A DNA stretch of 64,000 bases from Kluyveromyces lactis (GCF_000002515.2 NC_006038.1:868001-932000); one strand, 5' to 3'; counted from the stretch's first letter, positions 38,659-50,332 are shown. A program made the numbers and translations. The notes: generated by a model not told the origin, from the letters alone.

Positions 38659-40362
38659 TCAGAAACCTAAGCTGTTATAACTTGGCGGAGAGCAGCTAGA
38701 TGAAGTTGAAGGAATGTATATCAGAGATGAATTATTTGTTTGATCAAATTCACTACCAATGGAAACGGGCATGGCTTTACCATCCATAGCTGGTTCGTAA
38801 GCTGGTAAATGCAAGCTGGAACCCATATTTTTATCAATTATCATAACGGGCACCTTGAAATTAATGTTAATACGTCTTGTTTTGTCAGGAAAAGTGCCGT
38901 TAGTACAATCTTCCAGAGATGTACCAGCAGTTATCTTTAAATGATGGGTAATCTTAAGTTTAAAACGTTTCTCAGTTGAGTTCCTCCTGCTTAACCTTAA
39001 CCTTGATTCCTCACAGTAGTATGGCAAGATCTTAGTCATTAAGGAACTTGTTTTAGAGTTTGTGTTAATTACAAGTTCTTCGAATTTAGCAGTTACCAGC
39101 TTCGATTCGTTATCATTTGGAGTGGGAAAATAATGACCCAAATGGACGGTATTAGTTTGGATATACGATTTCTTCAAGGGTGTAATGCCATCTGATTTGA
39201 GGCATGGTATCAGAACAAGCTGCACTAGGGAAACTGTGACCTTGGTGACTTTAGCTCCCATTTTCGTCAGAAAATTAAACTGACAGTGAAATGGACAGTT
39301 TAGTTCAATCAGCTTAGAAGATATGAAAAAATCATAATCTAAGAACCCTTCGTCATAAGTTCCCTGTGAACTGATTGATTCATATTTTAAAAGTGATGAT
39401 GGGGACAACGTCTTAGTGATCAGAAATTTATGCGTTAAAAAGATAGTTTCTGAGAACTTAGAAGCTAATTGGGTATTACAATAGTTATTAATTGAAGAGG
39501 TACCATTAAATGGTGGTAACACAGTCATTAAAGTTTCGATTCTGTAAGATGTTGCACCAACCAGTGAATCAAACGAAGAATGATAATTGAAGGGATCCAA
39601 AATGAATGTGAATGGAATGATATATGTACCTTTCGTCAACACCATAGGGAATTTTTCAAAGCATGAGATCTCATCAGTGACAAAAGGTTTGAAAGAACTG
39701 AAATTGTCACTAGAATTATCTTTCAAGAGTCTAACCGATCTATCTTTTTTCTTTTGAACGTAGAAAAGGTCATCTTCTGTATCGTCGGAATCTGTTAGGT
39801 CATTTTGAGTTTGGCCCTTATTCGACCCCAAAACACAGATATACTCCCTTGAGTAACCGTTCAATCTCACTTTCAAATCTTGGACTATCAAAGACGTAGA
39901 TTTCACAGTAATGACTAATTTCCCTGTCAACGAAGCCTTATAGTTGGATAATTCTTCTTCTTCACCTGGATAACGGTTCAAATCCATTAAAGAGGTATGC
40001 GATCTTAAATCCTCTTTCAAACCAGGTAAGTATACAGTATCGTTATCCAAGACTAACTCAACCCTCATGGTGTTCGAATCATGAATTTTTTTGGTCGGAT
40101 TCAGTGATTCATCAAATGCATTATATAGGAAGGATGATGATACATTAACGTTCTGCCTTTTAAGGCTCTTCAATGAAATAATTGGCCGAGAGGACCCACC
40201 AGAATTGTTATCCCCACCGTTAAAGGGATTAATTTTCGGTCCTGCTGGAGAGATTCTTTGGTCAAGCACAACGGGCAGATGGTTTAAATCGTCGTTCTGA
40301 TTATAAGCCGGAGGCTTTTTGTAGTCACATGACCCTGATAAACTGAGCTTACGGAAAAACAT
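38659..40362 (-). CDS. Alpha-arrestin-like ubiquitin-ligase adaptor with two PY motifs
   Basis: Probable arrestin-related trafficking adaptor that would bring the Rsp5 ubiquitin ligase to membrane proteins. The start is ATG 40362 (MFFRKLSLSGSC), 567 residues; the frame above starts at GTG. PY motifs stand at both ends: PPAY at 17-20 and PPSY at about 559-562. The arrestin-type beta-strand regions include LTGKLVITVKSTSLIVQDL, RLNGYSREYICV and KGTYIIPFTFILDP, the last being typical of arrestin N-domains. I cannot place it on one S. cerevisiae ART gene. It has a tandem paralogue at 41517-43113, similar from the first residues. An ACGCG/CGCGAAA cluster 185 bp upstream may give G1/S timing. Confidence 0.8.
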   Translation of the reverse strand: MFFRKLSLSGSCDYKKPPAYNQNDDLNHLPVVLDQRISPAGPKINPFNGGDNNSGGSSRPIISLKSLKRQNVNVSSSFLYNAFDESLNPTKKIHDSNTMRVELVLDNDTVYLPGLKEDLRSHTSLMDLNRYPGEEEELSNYKASLTGKLVITVKSTSLIVQDLKVRLNGYSREYICVLGSNKGQTQNDLTDSDDTEDDLFYVQKKKDRSVRLLKDNSSDNFSSFKPFVTDEISCFEKFPMVLTKGTYIIPFTFILDPFNYHSSFDSLVGATSYRIETLMTVLPPFNGTSSINNYCNTQLASKFSETIFLTHKFLITKTLSPSSLLKYESISSQGTYDEGFLDYDFFISSKLIELNCPFHCQFNFLTKMGAKVTKVTVSLVQLVLIPCLKSDGITPLKKSYIQTNTVHLGHYFPTPNDNESKLVTAKFEELVINTNSKTSSLMTKILPYYCEESRLRLSRRNSTEKRFKLKITHHLKITAGTSLEDCTNGTFPDKTRRININFKVPVMIIDKNMGSSLHLPAYEPAMDGKAMPVSIGSEFDQTNNSSLIYIPSTSSSCSPPSYNSLGF

Positions 40363-41516
40363 TATTTTTCCGTGGTTTTCAGGCGCGTATCTGTCGTCGG
40401 TCAAATTATGTGTTCTGCCAGATTTGTGGTATAACAGATTGTGAGTGGGGAAAGAAGAAATCAGTAACACCCAGAAGGGGCAAGATGGCGAAAATACTTA
40501 TAAGGAAATTAAAGTAGGTGAACCAGAAGGCAAATGAGAAGAGAAGACGCGAAAACGCGTTAGTTTATATAATGCCAATTTCTGATCCAGATTTGTAGGA
40601 CAATGAATCAGATTACACAAAGTGATGATTTGTCATACTCCGCATGTAAAACTGATTTTACATCCCCATAATAGAGCCACTATAGAAAAATATTTATTTA
40701 AATTGATTTAAATTAATTTCTTATAATTGTGGAAGATTAGTATGTTTAACTCGTACTTTTGTGGTCGAAATAAATTTCTAGATATCTTAGTATAGTAATG
40801 AACAGATTGCCTACCACTAGTCTAAGTAAGTACGGATAAAACATAATTCCGCAACTCTATAGGTATGTAAAAGATGAGTTGGCCAGAACTAATCTATACT
40901 CATCGGATCCAAAATACGACGTTGGTCTTTTTTGATTTATGGTGAGTTTTCCCTTTGTACTATCTAAGAATAATGCACAAAGTAAGAGTTTTTTGATATG
41001 TAGGAATATTCATGATGAAATTGAAGATATGTGTTGTCAACGCTGCAGCACCGTTAGTGTTTCACGTGTGGTATTCGCTCTGAACTAGTCTAATAACCCC
41101 TCTTTTTCATTTCGGTCTTTTTATGCGGAAGTAGGCAAACCTTAAAAGACACTATAGTGCCGCAGCACAGCGTTATTTGTTATTCAATATCAGCCCTAAT
41201 ACAATATGACTTCATTGAAGATATTCTCAGATATGACACCTGGGAAAATGAACCTCATGAGAAATAGTAATGAGTCATTAACATTTTTGCAAAAATTTAT
41301 CACTTGTGACTCATGTCTTTGACAGGCAAATTTTGCACCAATTACCGGGACAAACTGAGAAAAAGAATGGGGGCAGTTCCAGATGGCAACGAATGACTTA
41401 TCAGCCATTGATTTATCCGCTTTTTATATTAGAATCTGAATTAAAAGTCATATATGAATACGTATTATATTAGTTATTGTTGAAGTTGACCGGCAACATA
41501 TCTGTCCACAAGATTA
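40363..41516. other. Intergenic region between tandem arrestin genes
   Basis: 1.15 kb. The arrestin promoter side has the MCB/SCB-type cluster at 40547-40560; the rest is A+T-rich (TTTAAATTGATTTAAATT near 40696-40713). No remnant of a third copy was recognised. Confidence 0.45.
40547..40560. promoter_or_regulatory. Candidate MBF/SBF site cluster
   Basis: ACGCGAAAACGCGT contains ACGCG (40547-40551), the SCB-like CGCGAAA (40548-40554) and a full MCB ACGCGT (40555-40560), 185-198 bp before the arrestin ATG. Consensus match only; cell-cycle control is inference. Confidence 0.45.
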
Positions 41517-43113
41517 TCAATGGCACAAGCCAGAGTAAGCTGGTGGAGAATCAGCAGAGGATAGTGATATGGGTGAGGAATAAGAATTATATTCGTCTTC
41601 ATCAATTGTAAATGGCCCATTGCCTGATATAGCCGGCGATGGAGATTTATACGCCGGCAAATACAGGCTTGAACTTATATTCTTGTCAATGACCTCTATT
41701 GGAATTTTGAAATTAACATTAATGAAATTCTTTGAGCTTGAGTCAGATCCAGAGGGATTAATCGTAACAACAATTTTCAAACGATGCGTAATGCTCAATT
41801 TCATTACTTTTTCGCCATCAACTGTCTCCAACCTCGAGACTTCATTGTAGTAAGGCAATATTTTCGAGGTGAACAGATTGCAACTGGAACGGGTAGCAAT
41901 TTTCAGATCCTCAAATTTCGTAGTAATGATATTAGATTGTTCATCGGGCGGTACGACATACTCTGCCAAGCGAAACGTATTGGTATTCGAGTACGATCTC
42001 TTCGCAGCAGCGATGCCATCCGGTTTGATGCAAGGTAGAATACAAGTTTGCAGCAGAGAAACATTGACTTTGATGATCTTAATATCGGGTTTCCCAATAC
42101 AATTGAAATGACAATGGAACGGTGAGTCGAATTCGATCAATTTTGTAGAGATGTAAAAGCCATAATCAATGAGTCCATTTTGAAACGTACCGTGAGAATT
42201 AACAGATTCGTATTTCAAAACATCCGAAGGTGACAGCGTCTTTGTGATGAAACATTTTTGCGAAAGAAAGTAATTCTTAGAATCTCCCGAATCGGTGGGG
42301 ATACCACTGATGATTCCCTTGGAAGGCTGCATCACCCTCAATAAAGTTTCTACTCTGTAAGTGGTGGAACCAAAAAGAGATCTGAAAGACGAATGATGTT
42401 TGATAGGATCCAATTCAAAACTGAAGGGTATAATATATGTACCCTGGGTTAAAACCATTGGATACGTATCAAAAGCACTGATTTCATCGGTGACGAACGG
42501 TTTCAAATACGAAAGGCTACCGTTTGCATTATCCTTAAGTAGTTTTAGTTGAGGACAACCATCGACGCCCGTTTCAAAATCAAGTTCCGCTTCAGAATTT
42601 GGATCTGAAATGCTACCATCTTTCAAATGTTTTTGTTTCATCATACACACGAATTCAGTAGAGTATCCGTTCAATTTAATCTTGAAGTCTTGCATCACAC
42701 AAGTTGTATGTAGCTTTCACAGTAACGATAACTTTCCCGGTGAGAAGAGCCAATGGGCAATCCGATGAACTACCCTGCTGTTCAAATAAACCAGGTAAAT
42801 AAACTGTGTCAGTATCTAAAGCTAATTCCAATCGCAGAGATTTGCAATCATGCAATGGTGTTGGCGGGTTCAACGCCTCATCGAATACATTATAATGGAA
42901 TGGAACGTTACCCAATTTTTGCACATCTTTCAACGTCTTCAAAACCGTTTTTCCTTTCGAAGGGTTGACTTCATTCAAGGGAGCTATTTGAGGACCCAAA
43001 GCAGATGTTCGCAAAGATGAAAAAAATGGTTTGTGGTTTAAATAGTCATTTTCTGTATATTCTGGTGGATTCGAGCTGGAGTTCCCGCTTTGACTCAATT
43101 TTCTGAAAAACAT
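41517..43113 (-). pseudogene. Second alpha-arrestin-like gene, frameshifted by a 4-bp duplication
   Basis: Paralogue of the gene at 38659-40362 (shared MFFRKLS start; NVFDEALNP versus NAFDESLNP; DTDTVYLPGL versus DNDTVYLPGL; GTYIIPFSFELDP). It has PPEY near the N-terminus and PPAY at the C-terminus. The frame beginning at 43113 ends at a TAA at 42676-42678 after VTVKATYNLCDARLQD. The rest continues in another frame (QDFKIKLNGYSTEF, to 41517). The break coincides with a tandem TACATACA (42705-42712). Without one TACA, this stretch would have the same length as the intact paralogue (VTVKST...QDLKVRLNG). It does not resemble the known yeast +1 frameshift sites (Ty1 CTTAGGC, EST3 or OAZ1 types). 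A recent loss of function or an assembly error is likely; about 528 residues remain readable in two pieces. Confidence 0.85.
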
Positions 43114-44876
43114 TAGCGAAATTGTTTTATTTTTGGTTACTTTATCTTTCAGTGATCTTAGAAGCTGTAATTATAATCCATAGTAAGATAATTTGTCTGG
43201 AAGAGTATCCATTAACACACGGACAGTATACCATTATATATGTTCAAGAGAAGCATGTTTTTTCAACACCGATTGAACCAAGTATACTGCTGCTGGTGGA
43301 GTTTTCTTGAACGATAATGAATCATAACTGTGACTCGAGCATTCAATTTGTAATACAGTATAATCATTTTACCAGACAGATGTCAAATTCAGACAAACAA
43401 ATGTTAAGAACAACGTACACCAGCAGATAGCCGCGATTAACCGAGTTACCAGACATCTCAATTCCTACCTAATAAGTTCCTAATTGTTCTGCCAGTTTCC
43501 AGCCATTCCAATTCCACTCCCAGTGCCAATGTTCTGAATTGTGTCATCTGTCATAAAATTCAATATATGAAAGAAAATTAATGCGTGTTCTTGTGCTGTC
43601 CTGTCCTGAACAGGGTTCATGTTGACAAATTATCCGCGGTTACCCTGAGATATCATAGAATCGACGGAGCCAACTTTAAACTTTTTCCACCTACATGCGG
43701 AAAAAATTAGGATGGTACTCCGGAAAAGTAATCAGTCCATCGAGTCTCCCACAATCTTAATTTTTTTTCCACAAGTATTACGACTTTTTTCCCAACGGAA
43801 TTTTTGCCTGGCGGGGATTTTTCCCAAAGTCTTCTGTGCATAAGACCGATCACGTGATATGACACTAGCTTCATTGATAAGAAACTCTCTGAATCGATTG
43901 GCCGATTATGGCCGGGTAATTTAATGCTCTTAGGTCCCCTTTTCTCCTTTTCTCGGTGCACCAGAGAGACAGAGAGAGAGAGAGACAGGTGAAAATGTGT
44001 CACACATAGTTGACTATCATAGAAGGGGCCCGGGTAATAACGAGATATTCGCTTAATACTGACACATTTTTGATAGTGACTAACGTCACGTGGCCCGTAT
44101 TTGTGTTGGATTTGGTTGGGCTGCGCTTCCTGGTCCCAATGAATGAGACGGCCCTTGGGCCGTCTCATTTTTAACAGTCCAAGAGTGCACATATATATAT
44201 ATACACACACACATCGTGGATGGCCCTTGGGTCTTACTTGTTAGAGTATTGCCCACTGTTTTGACTTGTCCATTGAAAATCCCTCCTGCTGCATCTTTTT
44301 CTCTGCCGAAAAGAAAAAAACGAACCAAAAACAACCCATGGAAAAGACCATTAAACTTACTGACAGGTAGAAAAGTCTTTAGTACTGCCAGTAGTAGTCA
44401 CGTTGTTAGTGGCACATTCCACTCCATCCCACTTCTCAGAATTCCTTTCTTTTCTTGACAGCGGACTCTCAAGTAATCTTTCAACACATGTACCGTGCGG
44501 TGCTGTAAAGTACACCTTTACATTGTTTTTCTGTCAGTTGTTTCAATGATTCTACTCCCAATCTTTCAATCTTCAATTTTTTTCTACTGTCAAAAATCAT
44601 ATCCGTATTAATATCTGATATTTGATATTCGATATTTATATATATATATATTGTATATAAAAGAATATGTCGATAATAGAATACCGTGAAAAATTCCTGT
44701 TGAATTTTTGAAGGAGGGAAAGCTTCGAAAGCGCAAGGTAAGAAATTTTCGACGCTACCGTAACGTAACGTAACGTATCGTGTCAGCACTGAGTTTCGCA
44801 CTTAGGTGGTGGTGGAATTTTTCAGTTTTTAGTTTCGAGAGATTTATTACTCTTATCCTGCTTTCAAAGTGATAAT
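43114..44876. promoter_or_regulatory. Divergent region between arrestin pseudogene and CUP9/TOS8
   Basis: 1.76 kb without a gene. It holds two Reb1-type CCGGGTAA sites (43912-43919 and 44030-44037), TCACGTGAT near 43852-43860, GTCACGTGG near 44086-44094, a (GA)n tract at 43965-43986, a perfect 13-bp hairpin at 44142-44169, an (AT)n(AC)n tract at 44192-44213, and TATATATATA at about 44636-44651 within CUP9 upstream DNA. A long regulatory region fits a homeodomain regulator gene. Confidence 0.5.
44142..44169. repeat. Perfect 13-bp hairpin with TT loop
   Basis: Arms AATGAGACGGCCC (44142-44154) and GGGCCGTCTCATT (44157-44169), followed on the plus strand by TTTT, which gives it the look of a bacterial-style terminator although the genome is yeast. 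Confidence 0.85.
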
Positions 44877-46046
44877 ATGAATATCAATATTAATACGTTT
44901 GGAAATTCGAATCTGAATTCGAATGCGAATTCAAATGGTTATAATCCCAGTTCAGTTGCAAGCACTGCTAACACGCCGTATTTCGTGTCGAATGGTAATG
45001 GTGGTAATGGGCCTGGAACTACTGGGGCCTCGTTAGTAACGCTCCCATCCATTAAAACGCTACTGAATAAGTTAGAGGGAACGTCTTCTGCCACTTCTTC
45101 TCAGACAAATGACGTTCAGTACACAATGGGTCAAACTGAAATGAACCCACGTATAAGGACGTCAATATCAACGTCTTCTTCGTCTCCTTCGTCGAATTCA
45201 AGTTCGAGCCCGCTTACAGGCACTGGCAATAACAACCAAAAAACAGCCGGCAGCAACCATACCCAAGATGGACAGGTGCTGCCCCCATTAAGGGGCAGAT
45301 CTCATTCCGAACCAATGGATCCGCTAGTCACGCTTTCGAATACGGCTACTCAGTTGTTAAATCTGGAATTTAACAACGTCAACAAGGGTACCGGCTCTGA
45401 GAGACAATTACAGTCCTTGTTACTTCATAGCAGGTCTTCTACGCTACCGGGACACTTCCCATCGATAAATTCAATGCTTACACCACCAAATTCGGCCAAT
45501 GTGAATAGTATGCTCCCGGTATCAGCTGATAGAATGGCTTTGATCAACTCTAGTGATCCTAATCCTGGTAATAAGGTTTCTCGTAAATCGAAATCGAAAT
45601 CTAAATCGAAATCGTTACTCAATTCATCAAAACGTTCGAATTTACCAAAGGAAGTCATCAACGTGCTTAACGATTGGCTTTTAAAGAATTTACATAACCC
45701 ATACCCTACACCGCAGGTGAAACGTGAATTATTGGAGAAAACAGGCCTTAATCCAGTTCAATTATCAAATTGGTTCATCAACGTTAGACGTCGTAAAATC
45801 TTTAACGAATATTATAAACTGAACCAATCGGTGAATACAGACAAATCGGTGAGTTCAGAAATCCTGCCTCCAGATCATGATGACTCAGTGCAACACGAGG
45901 AAGATGGATCTGATCCCCAATTGGAAATGAGATTCCGTACTATACCACTTACAAGAAGGAAAAAATTGATAGATCGTCTGGATGAATTGAAACGTCTGTC
46001 ATCGAATAATATGCCCCCACCTTCTCATCGTCGACAACCATCGTGA
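44877..46046 (+). CDS. CUP9: TALE homeodomain repressor Cup9/Tos8
   Basis: Homeodomain transcription factor; S. cerevisiae Cup9 represses the peptide transporter PTR2 and is degraded by the N-end-rule pathway. 389 residues. The Asn/Ser-rich N-terminal half includes a [10 protein letters not shown] run just before the homeodomain (about 250-312), which has the TALE three-residue loop extension (LHNPYPTP) and helix 3 [12 protein letters not shown]9-CBC2-PPQ1 adjacency equals YPL177C-YPL178W-YPL179W. In a non-duplicated genome it would represent both CUP9 and TOS8. Confidence 0.92.
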   Translation: MNININTFGNSNLNSNANSNGYNPSSVASTANTPYFVSNGNGGNGPGTTGASLVTLPSIKTLLNKLEGTSSATSSQTNDVQYTMGQTEMNPRIRTSISTSSSSPSSNSSSSPLTGTGNNNQKTAGSNHTQDGQVLPPLRGRSHSEPMDPLVTLSNTATQLLNLEFNNVNKGTGSERQLQSLLLHSRSSTLPGHFPSINSMLTPPNSANVNSMLPVSADRMALINSSDPNPGNKVSRKSKSKSKSKSLLNSSKRSNLPKEVINVLNDWLLKNLHNPYPTPQVKRELLEKTGLNPVQLSNWFINVRRRKIFNEYYKLNQSVNTDKSVSSEILPPDHDDSVQHEEDGSDPQLEMRFRTIPLTRRKKLIDRLDELKRLSSNNMPPPSHRRQPS

Positions 46047-46511
46047 CATTTGTCGTAATGCATATCATAAATCTACACTTTTTCGGTTATCGTTTAGCAT
46101 GCATGAGAAGAAGATTTTACCCCTTCATATTAAGGTGGTCTTTTCTTTCTCCTAATTCTTTATATTCTTAATTTTTTTTGTTTTGTCTACGGTCAATCTT
46201 CAATTCCAGCTGTCACGAGCTCATTATAAGGCACAGCTTTAACTTTCTTTCATTTATTAGTTTATTAGTGTTTGTCTGCTCTTTTATCTACCATCCATTC
46301 ATTTCACCCAACTCCTATTGATGGATTAAAGCGGCAAAATTTTTTATTATATCGAGATATCTTTAGCTCTAATATGAACTAGCTATATATTCAAATAAAA
46401 TACTTCTTACCACAGTATTATTCTTTTAAATCAATTAACTTAGTGAAATAGGTACTTAGATTGAAATGTGATATATACACATCGATAAACGACCTTATGA
46501 TTGTACTGTTT
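46047..46511. other. Convergent CUP9-CBC2 3' region
   Basis: 465 bp, A+T-rich, no gene seen. Confidence 0.45.
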
Positions 46512-47108
46512 TTATTGGCCTGGAATGTAAGCATCTTCATCTTCTTCATATTCTTCATCCTCTTGCTGTATTGGAATGTTTTTAACTCTTCTGGCCCCGA
46601 AGTTGGCATTTGTTCCAATTCTATTCTCAAGTGGAGTGTAGAACCCACCTCTGGACGCATCGAATTCGAATCTCATCTCATCACTAACTTGACCACCATT
46701 CTTACCTCTACCGAACTGTCTTCCCTCTTCGAACCCAGGATCCAAGTCAATGGTTATATGACGGTCATCTAACTTCGTGTCACCCAAGTATTTTATAGAA
46801 TTCAATGCGTCTTCCATCTTATCGAATATAATAAAACAAAATCCACACGGCGTAAACTTGAACCTATCTAGACCCATGATAATCTTTTTTATGGTGCCAC
46901 ATTTGGAGAATAGCTCATATATTTGCTCTTCACTTGTGTAAAACGATAGATTACCCACATAAACTGTACAGGATTTCATAGATTTTCTCAACTGTTGCAA
47001 TCCAGAATCTGGGTCACGTCTAGCCTTACGGATCAAATAACGAGAGGGCTTATCTAACCTATCACAACTGTGATCGTACTTAATCTCATCAAACTCCGCT
47101 AGAGACAT
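46512..47108 (-). CDS. CBC2: Nuclear cap-binding complex small subunit Cbc2
   Basis: Cap-binding CBP20 subunit that with Cbc1/Sto1 binds the m7G cap of nuclear mRNA. 198 residues against 208. [19 protein letters not shown] leads into one RRM (about 46-122) with RNP2 VYVGNLSF and RNP1 GFCFIIF. The cap-stacking tyrosines are plausibly in the N-terminal [10 protein letters not shown] and VYVGN segments. The C-terminal [13 protein letters not shown] and acidic tail ([16 protein letters not shown]) are typical. Confidence 0.96.
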   Translation of the reverse strand: MSLAEFDEIKYDHSCDRLDKPSRYLIRKARRDPDSGLQQLRKSMKSCTVYVGNLSFYTSEEQIYELFSKCGTIKKIIMGLDRFKFTPCGFCFIIFDKMEDALNSIKYLGDTKLDDRHITIDLDPGFEEGRQFGRGKNGGQVSDEMRFEFDASRGGFYTPLENRIGTNANFGARRVKNIPIQQEDEEYEEDEDAYIPGQ

Positions 47109-48364
47109 GGTATTTGCTTGACTGATGCTAGTTTGGGGTATTTGGAGTTTATCTGGAGCTATGGTGTCTTATGAACCTATAGATTTTACTTAATCATTTC
47201 AATCCCAAATTTAAAGTTGAATGAATCTTTCAAGTTTTTTTTTTTTTTCCATATAAGCCATATTATAAGTACTGAATACTTTGTGTCAGTGACAGGTTGT
47301 GAAAAATCAAATAAACAAATCGGGTGGACACTGCATCGAAGCTCTTGACTGCTGAGAAAGAATAATAAGTAACTTTCAATTAATTAAATTTGAGACTATC
47401 CAGTGGTTTCTCTGGAAAAATATTGTTATGCACTCTACTTTGACAGAAATGATTCTCAATAGCCATAAGGGAAATGTGGGAAGATACCATTTTAGAATTC
47501 ATAACACACCCCCATGCCACCAAGAAGAATAAGATCCCTGTTAAATAGGTGCTGATTGTTAAAATTGACTACACAAGTATTTCCAAGAGATTCAGCTACA
47601 TACTAACAATATCTGAAGAGAAGGTTTCAAGTGATACTGTTTCCATAATAAAAACTAATGTTGATTTCTATTTTGTATGGTTACTATCCGATATAGTGTA
47701 ACGGCTATCACATCACGCTTTCACCGTGGAGACCGGGGTTCGACTCCCCGTATCGGAGTATTTTTGAAATTTTTTGCTTTTGCCAACAACCCAACAACTG
47801 AAAATAATGAAGATCGACATTAACGAGCGGACCGTGATATATGATACTGATAACTAATCCGTCACAATATATACCACTGTAGAGGCAGTAAACTATCAAG
47901 ATAGAATTAGCAGCAGTACCTGTTTACCACACATTGGATACGTAATACAATGACATATACGGTATAGACGACAAGAAAACAAACAAACTGATAGACATGA
48001 ATACCAAAGTATTTCAGACATTTATGAGATGAGATATGGTTGAATTGTTATAAAGATTAGAAAACGTATGTCGAAAAACAAGTAGTTGAAAATTGTATTG
48101 GCCTAGTGTAAAAAGGAAGTAAAAATGAGAAAAAGAAATCAGTGATTGTGACAGTATTATGATATTGTATTTCAAGATTGAGAAAGGTGCGAACGAACGG
48201 AATTACTATTATCAGTATAATAAAGCCATAAAAGGAGAGAAATGAAATATTCATCAATGATTCATGATACACTATGTATGAAAATTTGTAGAAAAGGAAT
48301 AGTCGTAATGAAAAAAAAAATAGATATTGTTTCATGTAAACATCTAATCGGAAGCAAACTTCTT
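47109..48364. other. Intergenic region holding tRNA-Glu
   Basis: 1.26 kb between CBC2 and PPQ1, both on the minus strand. Apart from the tRNA gene, it is A+T-rich with a 13-T run at about 47235. A segment starting TGTTA (47424) and ending TAACA (47608) upstream of the tRNA recalls a short solo LTR but lacks a clean target duplication. Confidence 0.45.
47687..47758 (+). tRNA. tRNA-Glu (anticodon UUC)
   Basis: 72 nt starting TCCGATATAGTG and ending TATCGGAG. The acceptor stem TCCGATA pairs with TATCGGA. The anticodon loop CTTTCAC has TTC at its centre. The B box GGTTCGACTCC lies in the T arm (CCGGG/CCCGG-type stem). There is no intron. A T5 run directly after the gene (TATTTTTG) is the Pol III terminator. 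Confidence 0.97.
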
Positions 48365-49855
48365 TTATCTCTTTCTTTTAATACCGTGAGGTTTCAATAG
48401 TTCAAAGCTGCACATCAAGCCAGTAGTCACACTCATGACAGCACCCCAATTTTCGAATTCACCACAATAGTTTGGTGCACTGAAAATCGTGACCAATTTT
48501 TTCCTTGCAAAGAATTCATAGCCATCTTCTACCACCATATGCCCTCTGATAATTAAATCGAAATTGAACTTGGAACAAAAATCAGCAATGTTTTTCTTTG
48601 AAAAAGTGTAAGAGACACCACGATCATTCAGAGACCAATCGTTAATAGAAGAGTCAGGATCCGACCATAACAAATCAGTTAAAAGACCGTCGTCCGGAAT
48701 ATCTGTGGGCCTTTGGATTTTGCTTACTTGTTTCAAATTGGACAATTGTGGCGAGATACCACCGTGAACGCAGAATATTTTATCTTGAATGATGGCAGCG
48801 AAGGGTAAACTGTTGAAAACGTCCACGAACATTTTCCAAGCTTTAGTGGACAGTCTACGTTTACATTCATCGTAGAATCCGTACATCTTGGTGACGTTTG
48901 CAGATTCATGGTTACCACGTAACATGAAGAAATTATCTGGGTACTTAATCTTGTAACAGAGCAAAAGCATGATAGTTTCCAACGATTGTTTACCTCTATC
49001 GACGTAATCACCAAGGAAAAGGTAATTCGTGTCAGGAGGAACACCAGATAACCTCAAGATACGTAATAAATCAGTAAACTGACCATGAACATCACCGACA
49101 ACTTTGATTGGAGCCTGTAATTTCAACAGAGAAGGCTGGTTCAAGAAGATTTCTCTGGCCATGGTGCAAACCAATTGGATTTCCCAAGAACGGAATGGGA
49201 AGTCCTCTGAGTGGTAAATTCTAGATTCACCAAGGTACAACAATTTGTCAATCATATCGTCGATGTTCACATGATCCGTACAACTCAAATCATGCGAGGA
49301 ACGTCTCAAGATGATCGGCTTAGAAGACCGTTGGTTTGGAATCTTAGAACCTTTTCTGAACGAGGACGAGACAGAAGAAGGAGCAGTATCATTTTCCTCT
49401 TTGATCGGTGGTAAAGACATTGGAGAGTGATCAAAATGAGAATCCGAAAGGAACGGCGATGAAGTGGTAGTAGGTAAAGACCCACCGCCACCACCGCTGC
49501 CAACGATCTGAGGAACAGATTTCATCGAAAAGGATGACTCCGATCCAGTGGTAGAAACGCTAGACGTATTAGAAATAGAGATAGGGTATTTGCTCAAATC
49601 CCTAGCGAGGGACATATCAATATCAAGCCCATAGTTATTCGGCGTAGATGAAGATATTTGTCTGCTCTTGGCAGACACTAGGTTATTGTAGTTATTATTA
49701 TTAGTCGTAGTAGGTAGAGACCTACTATCATCGGGATCATTAGGTTCATTACCGGACTCGTCACTCAATGACAAGCCTTGTTGCTGCTGAGAGCCACCAG
49801 AGTTTTTGATCGTACCTTGAATGCCATATTGATTCTTAGACGGGCTGTTTCCCAT
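48365..49855 (-). CDS. PPQ1: PP1-like Ser/Thr phosphatase Ppq1 (Sal6)
   Basis: PPP-family phosphatase; in S. cerevisiae Ppq1 affects translational accuracy and mating signalling. 496 residues. The Ser/Asn-rich N-terminal 190 residues precede the catalytic domain with [44 protein letters not shown] and SAPNYCGEF, which supply the metal and phosphate ligands. Synteny with CBC2 and CUP9 supports PPQ1. The N-terminus MGNSPSKNQ fits an N-myristoylation signal (Gly2, Ser6) like that of the related Ppz1; as I recall, S. cerevisiae Ppq1 lacks it. Confidence 0.9.
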   Translation of the reverse strand: MGNSPSKNQYGIQGTIKNSGGSQQQQGLSLSDESGNEPNDPDDSRSLPTTTNNNNYNNLVSAKSRQISSSTPNNYGLDIDMSLARDLSKYPISISNTSSVSTTGSESSFSMKSVPQIVGSGGGGGSLPTTTSSPFLSDSHFDHSPMSLPPIKEENDTAPSSVSSSFRKGSKIPNQRSSKPIILRRSSHDLSCTDHVNIDDMIDKLLYLGESRIYHSEDFPFRSWEIQLVCTMAREIFLNQPSLLKLQAPIKVVGDVHGQFTDLLRILRLSGVPPDTNYLFLGDYVDRGKQSLETIMLLLCYKIKYPDNFFMLRGNHESANVTKMYGFYDECKRRLSTKAWKMFVDVFNSLPFAAIIQDKIFCVHGGISPQLSNLKQVSKIQRPTDIPDDGLLTDLLWSDPDSSINDWSLNDRGVSYTFSKKNIADFCSKFNFDLIIRGHMVVEDGYEFFARKKLVTIFSAPNYCGEFENWGAVMSVTTGLMCSFELLKPHGIKRKR

Positions 49856-50332
49856 ATTCTAGCCAAAATCTAATGTATATTCAATAAAAAAATGTGACCA
49901 AGAAAAAATTACCAAACCAAACCAAGATCCAACAACTAGATGAAACCAAACTAAAAGTGTATGTGTGTGTAAATGTGTATGAGAGCACGAGTGTATGTGT
50001 TAACCTGGGTTATTAACTAATTAAATATCCTCTCCTCTAAACCAGGTTTCTTCTTTGCACTCAAGAATTCTGGGAGAATTCACCAATTTGTAATTCTCAA
50101 ATTCTTAAATTCTTTTTCATTATATATGGTATATGCGGACGGCAGATAATTTTTTTTTTCCCTCCAAATGGAATTCAGGACTCTAGATAATGAAATTGGA
50201 ACGAAAGGTACGGCCATTACATTACATAAGAGAGGGATTCGATAGTCATATTGACGTTTGTACGGGTGTAGGATATAGGGTATAAGTCATTCATTATGTA
50301 ATGGATATCGTAGAGTATATTCTAAAGACAAT

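Noticed and set aside
42676-42715. Programmed +1 frameshift in the second arrestin
   Set aside because: The sequence does not resemble the known Ty1, Ty3, EST3, ABP140 or OAZ1 shift sites, and a tandem 4-bp duplication explains the break more simply.
44142-44173. Bacterial-type rho-independent terminator (hairpin plus T run)
   Set aside because: The genome is clearly nuclear yeast DNA, and no bacterial-type gene ends there; kept only as a hairpin.
47424-47612. Possible solo LTR upstream of tRNA-Glu (TGTTA...TAACA, 185 bp)
   Set aside because: The AATAT on both sides overlaps the last base of the element if it ends in CA, so there is no clean 5-bp target duplication. The length fits no LTR I know and no primer-binding or internal sequence is present.
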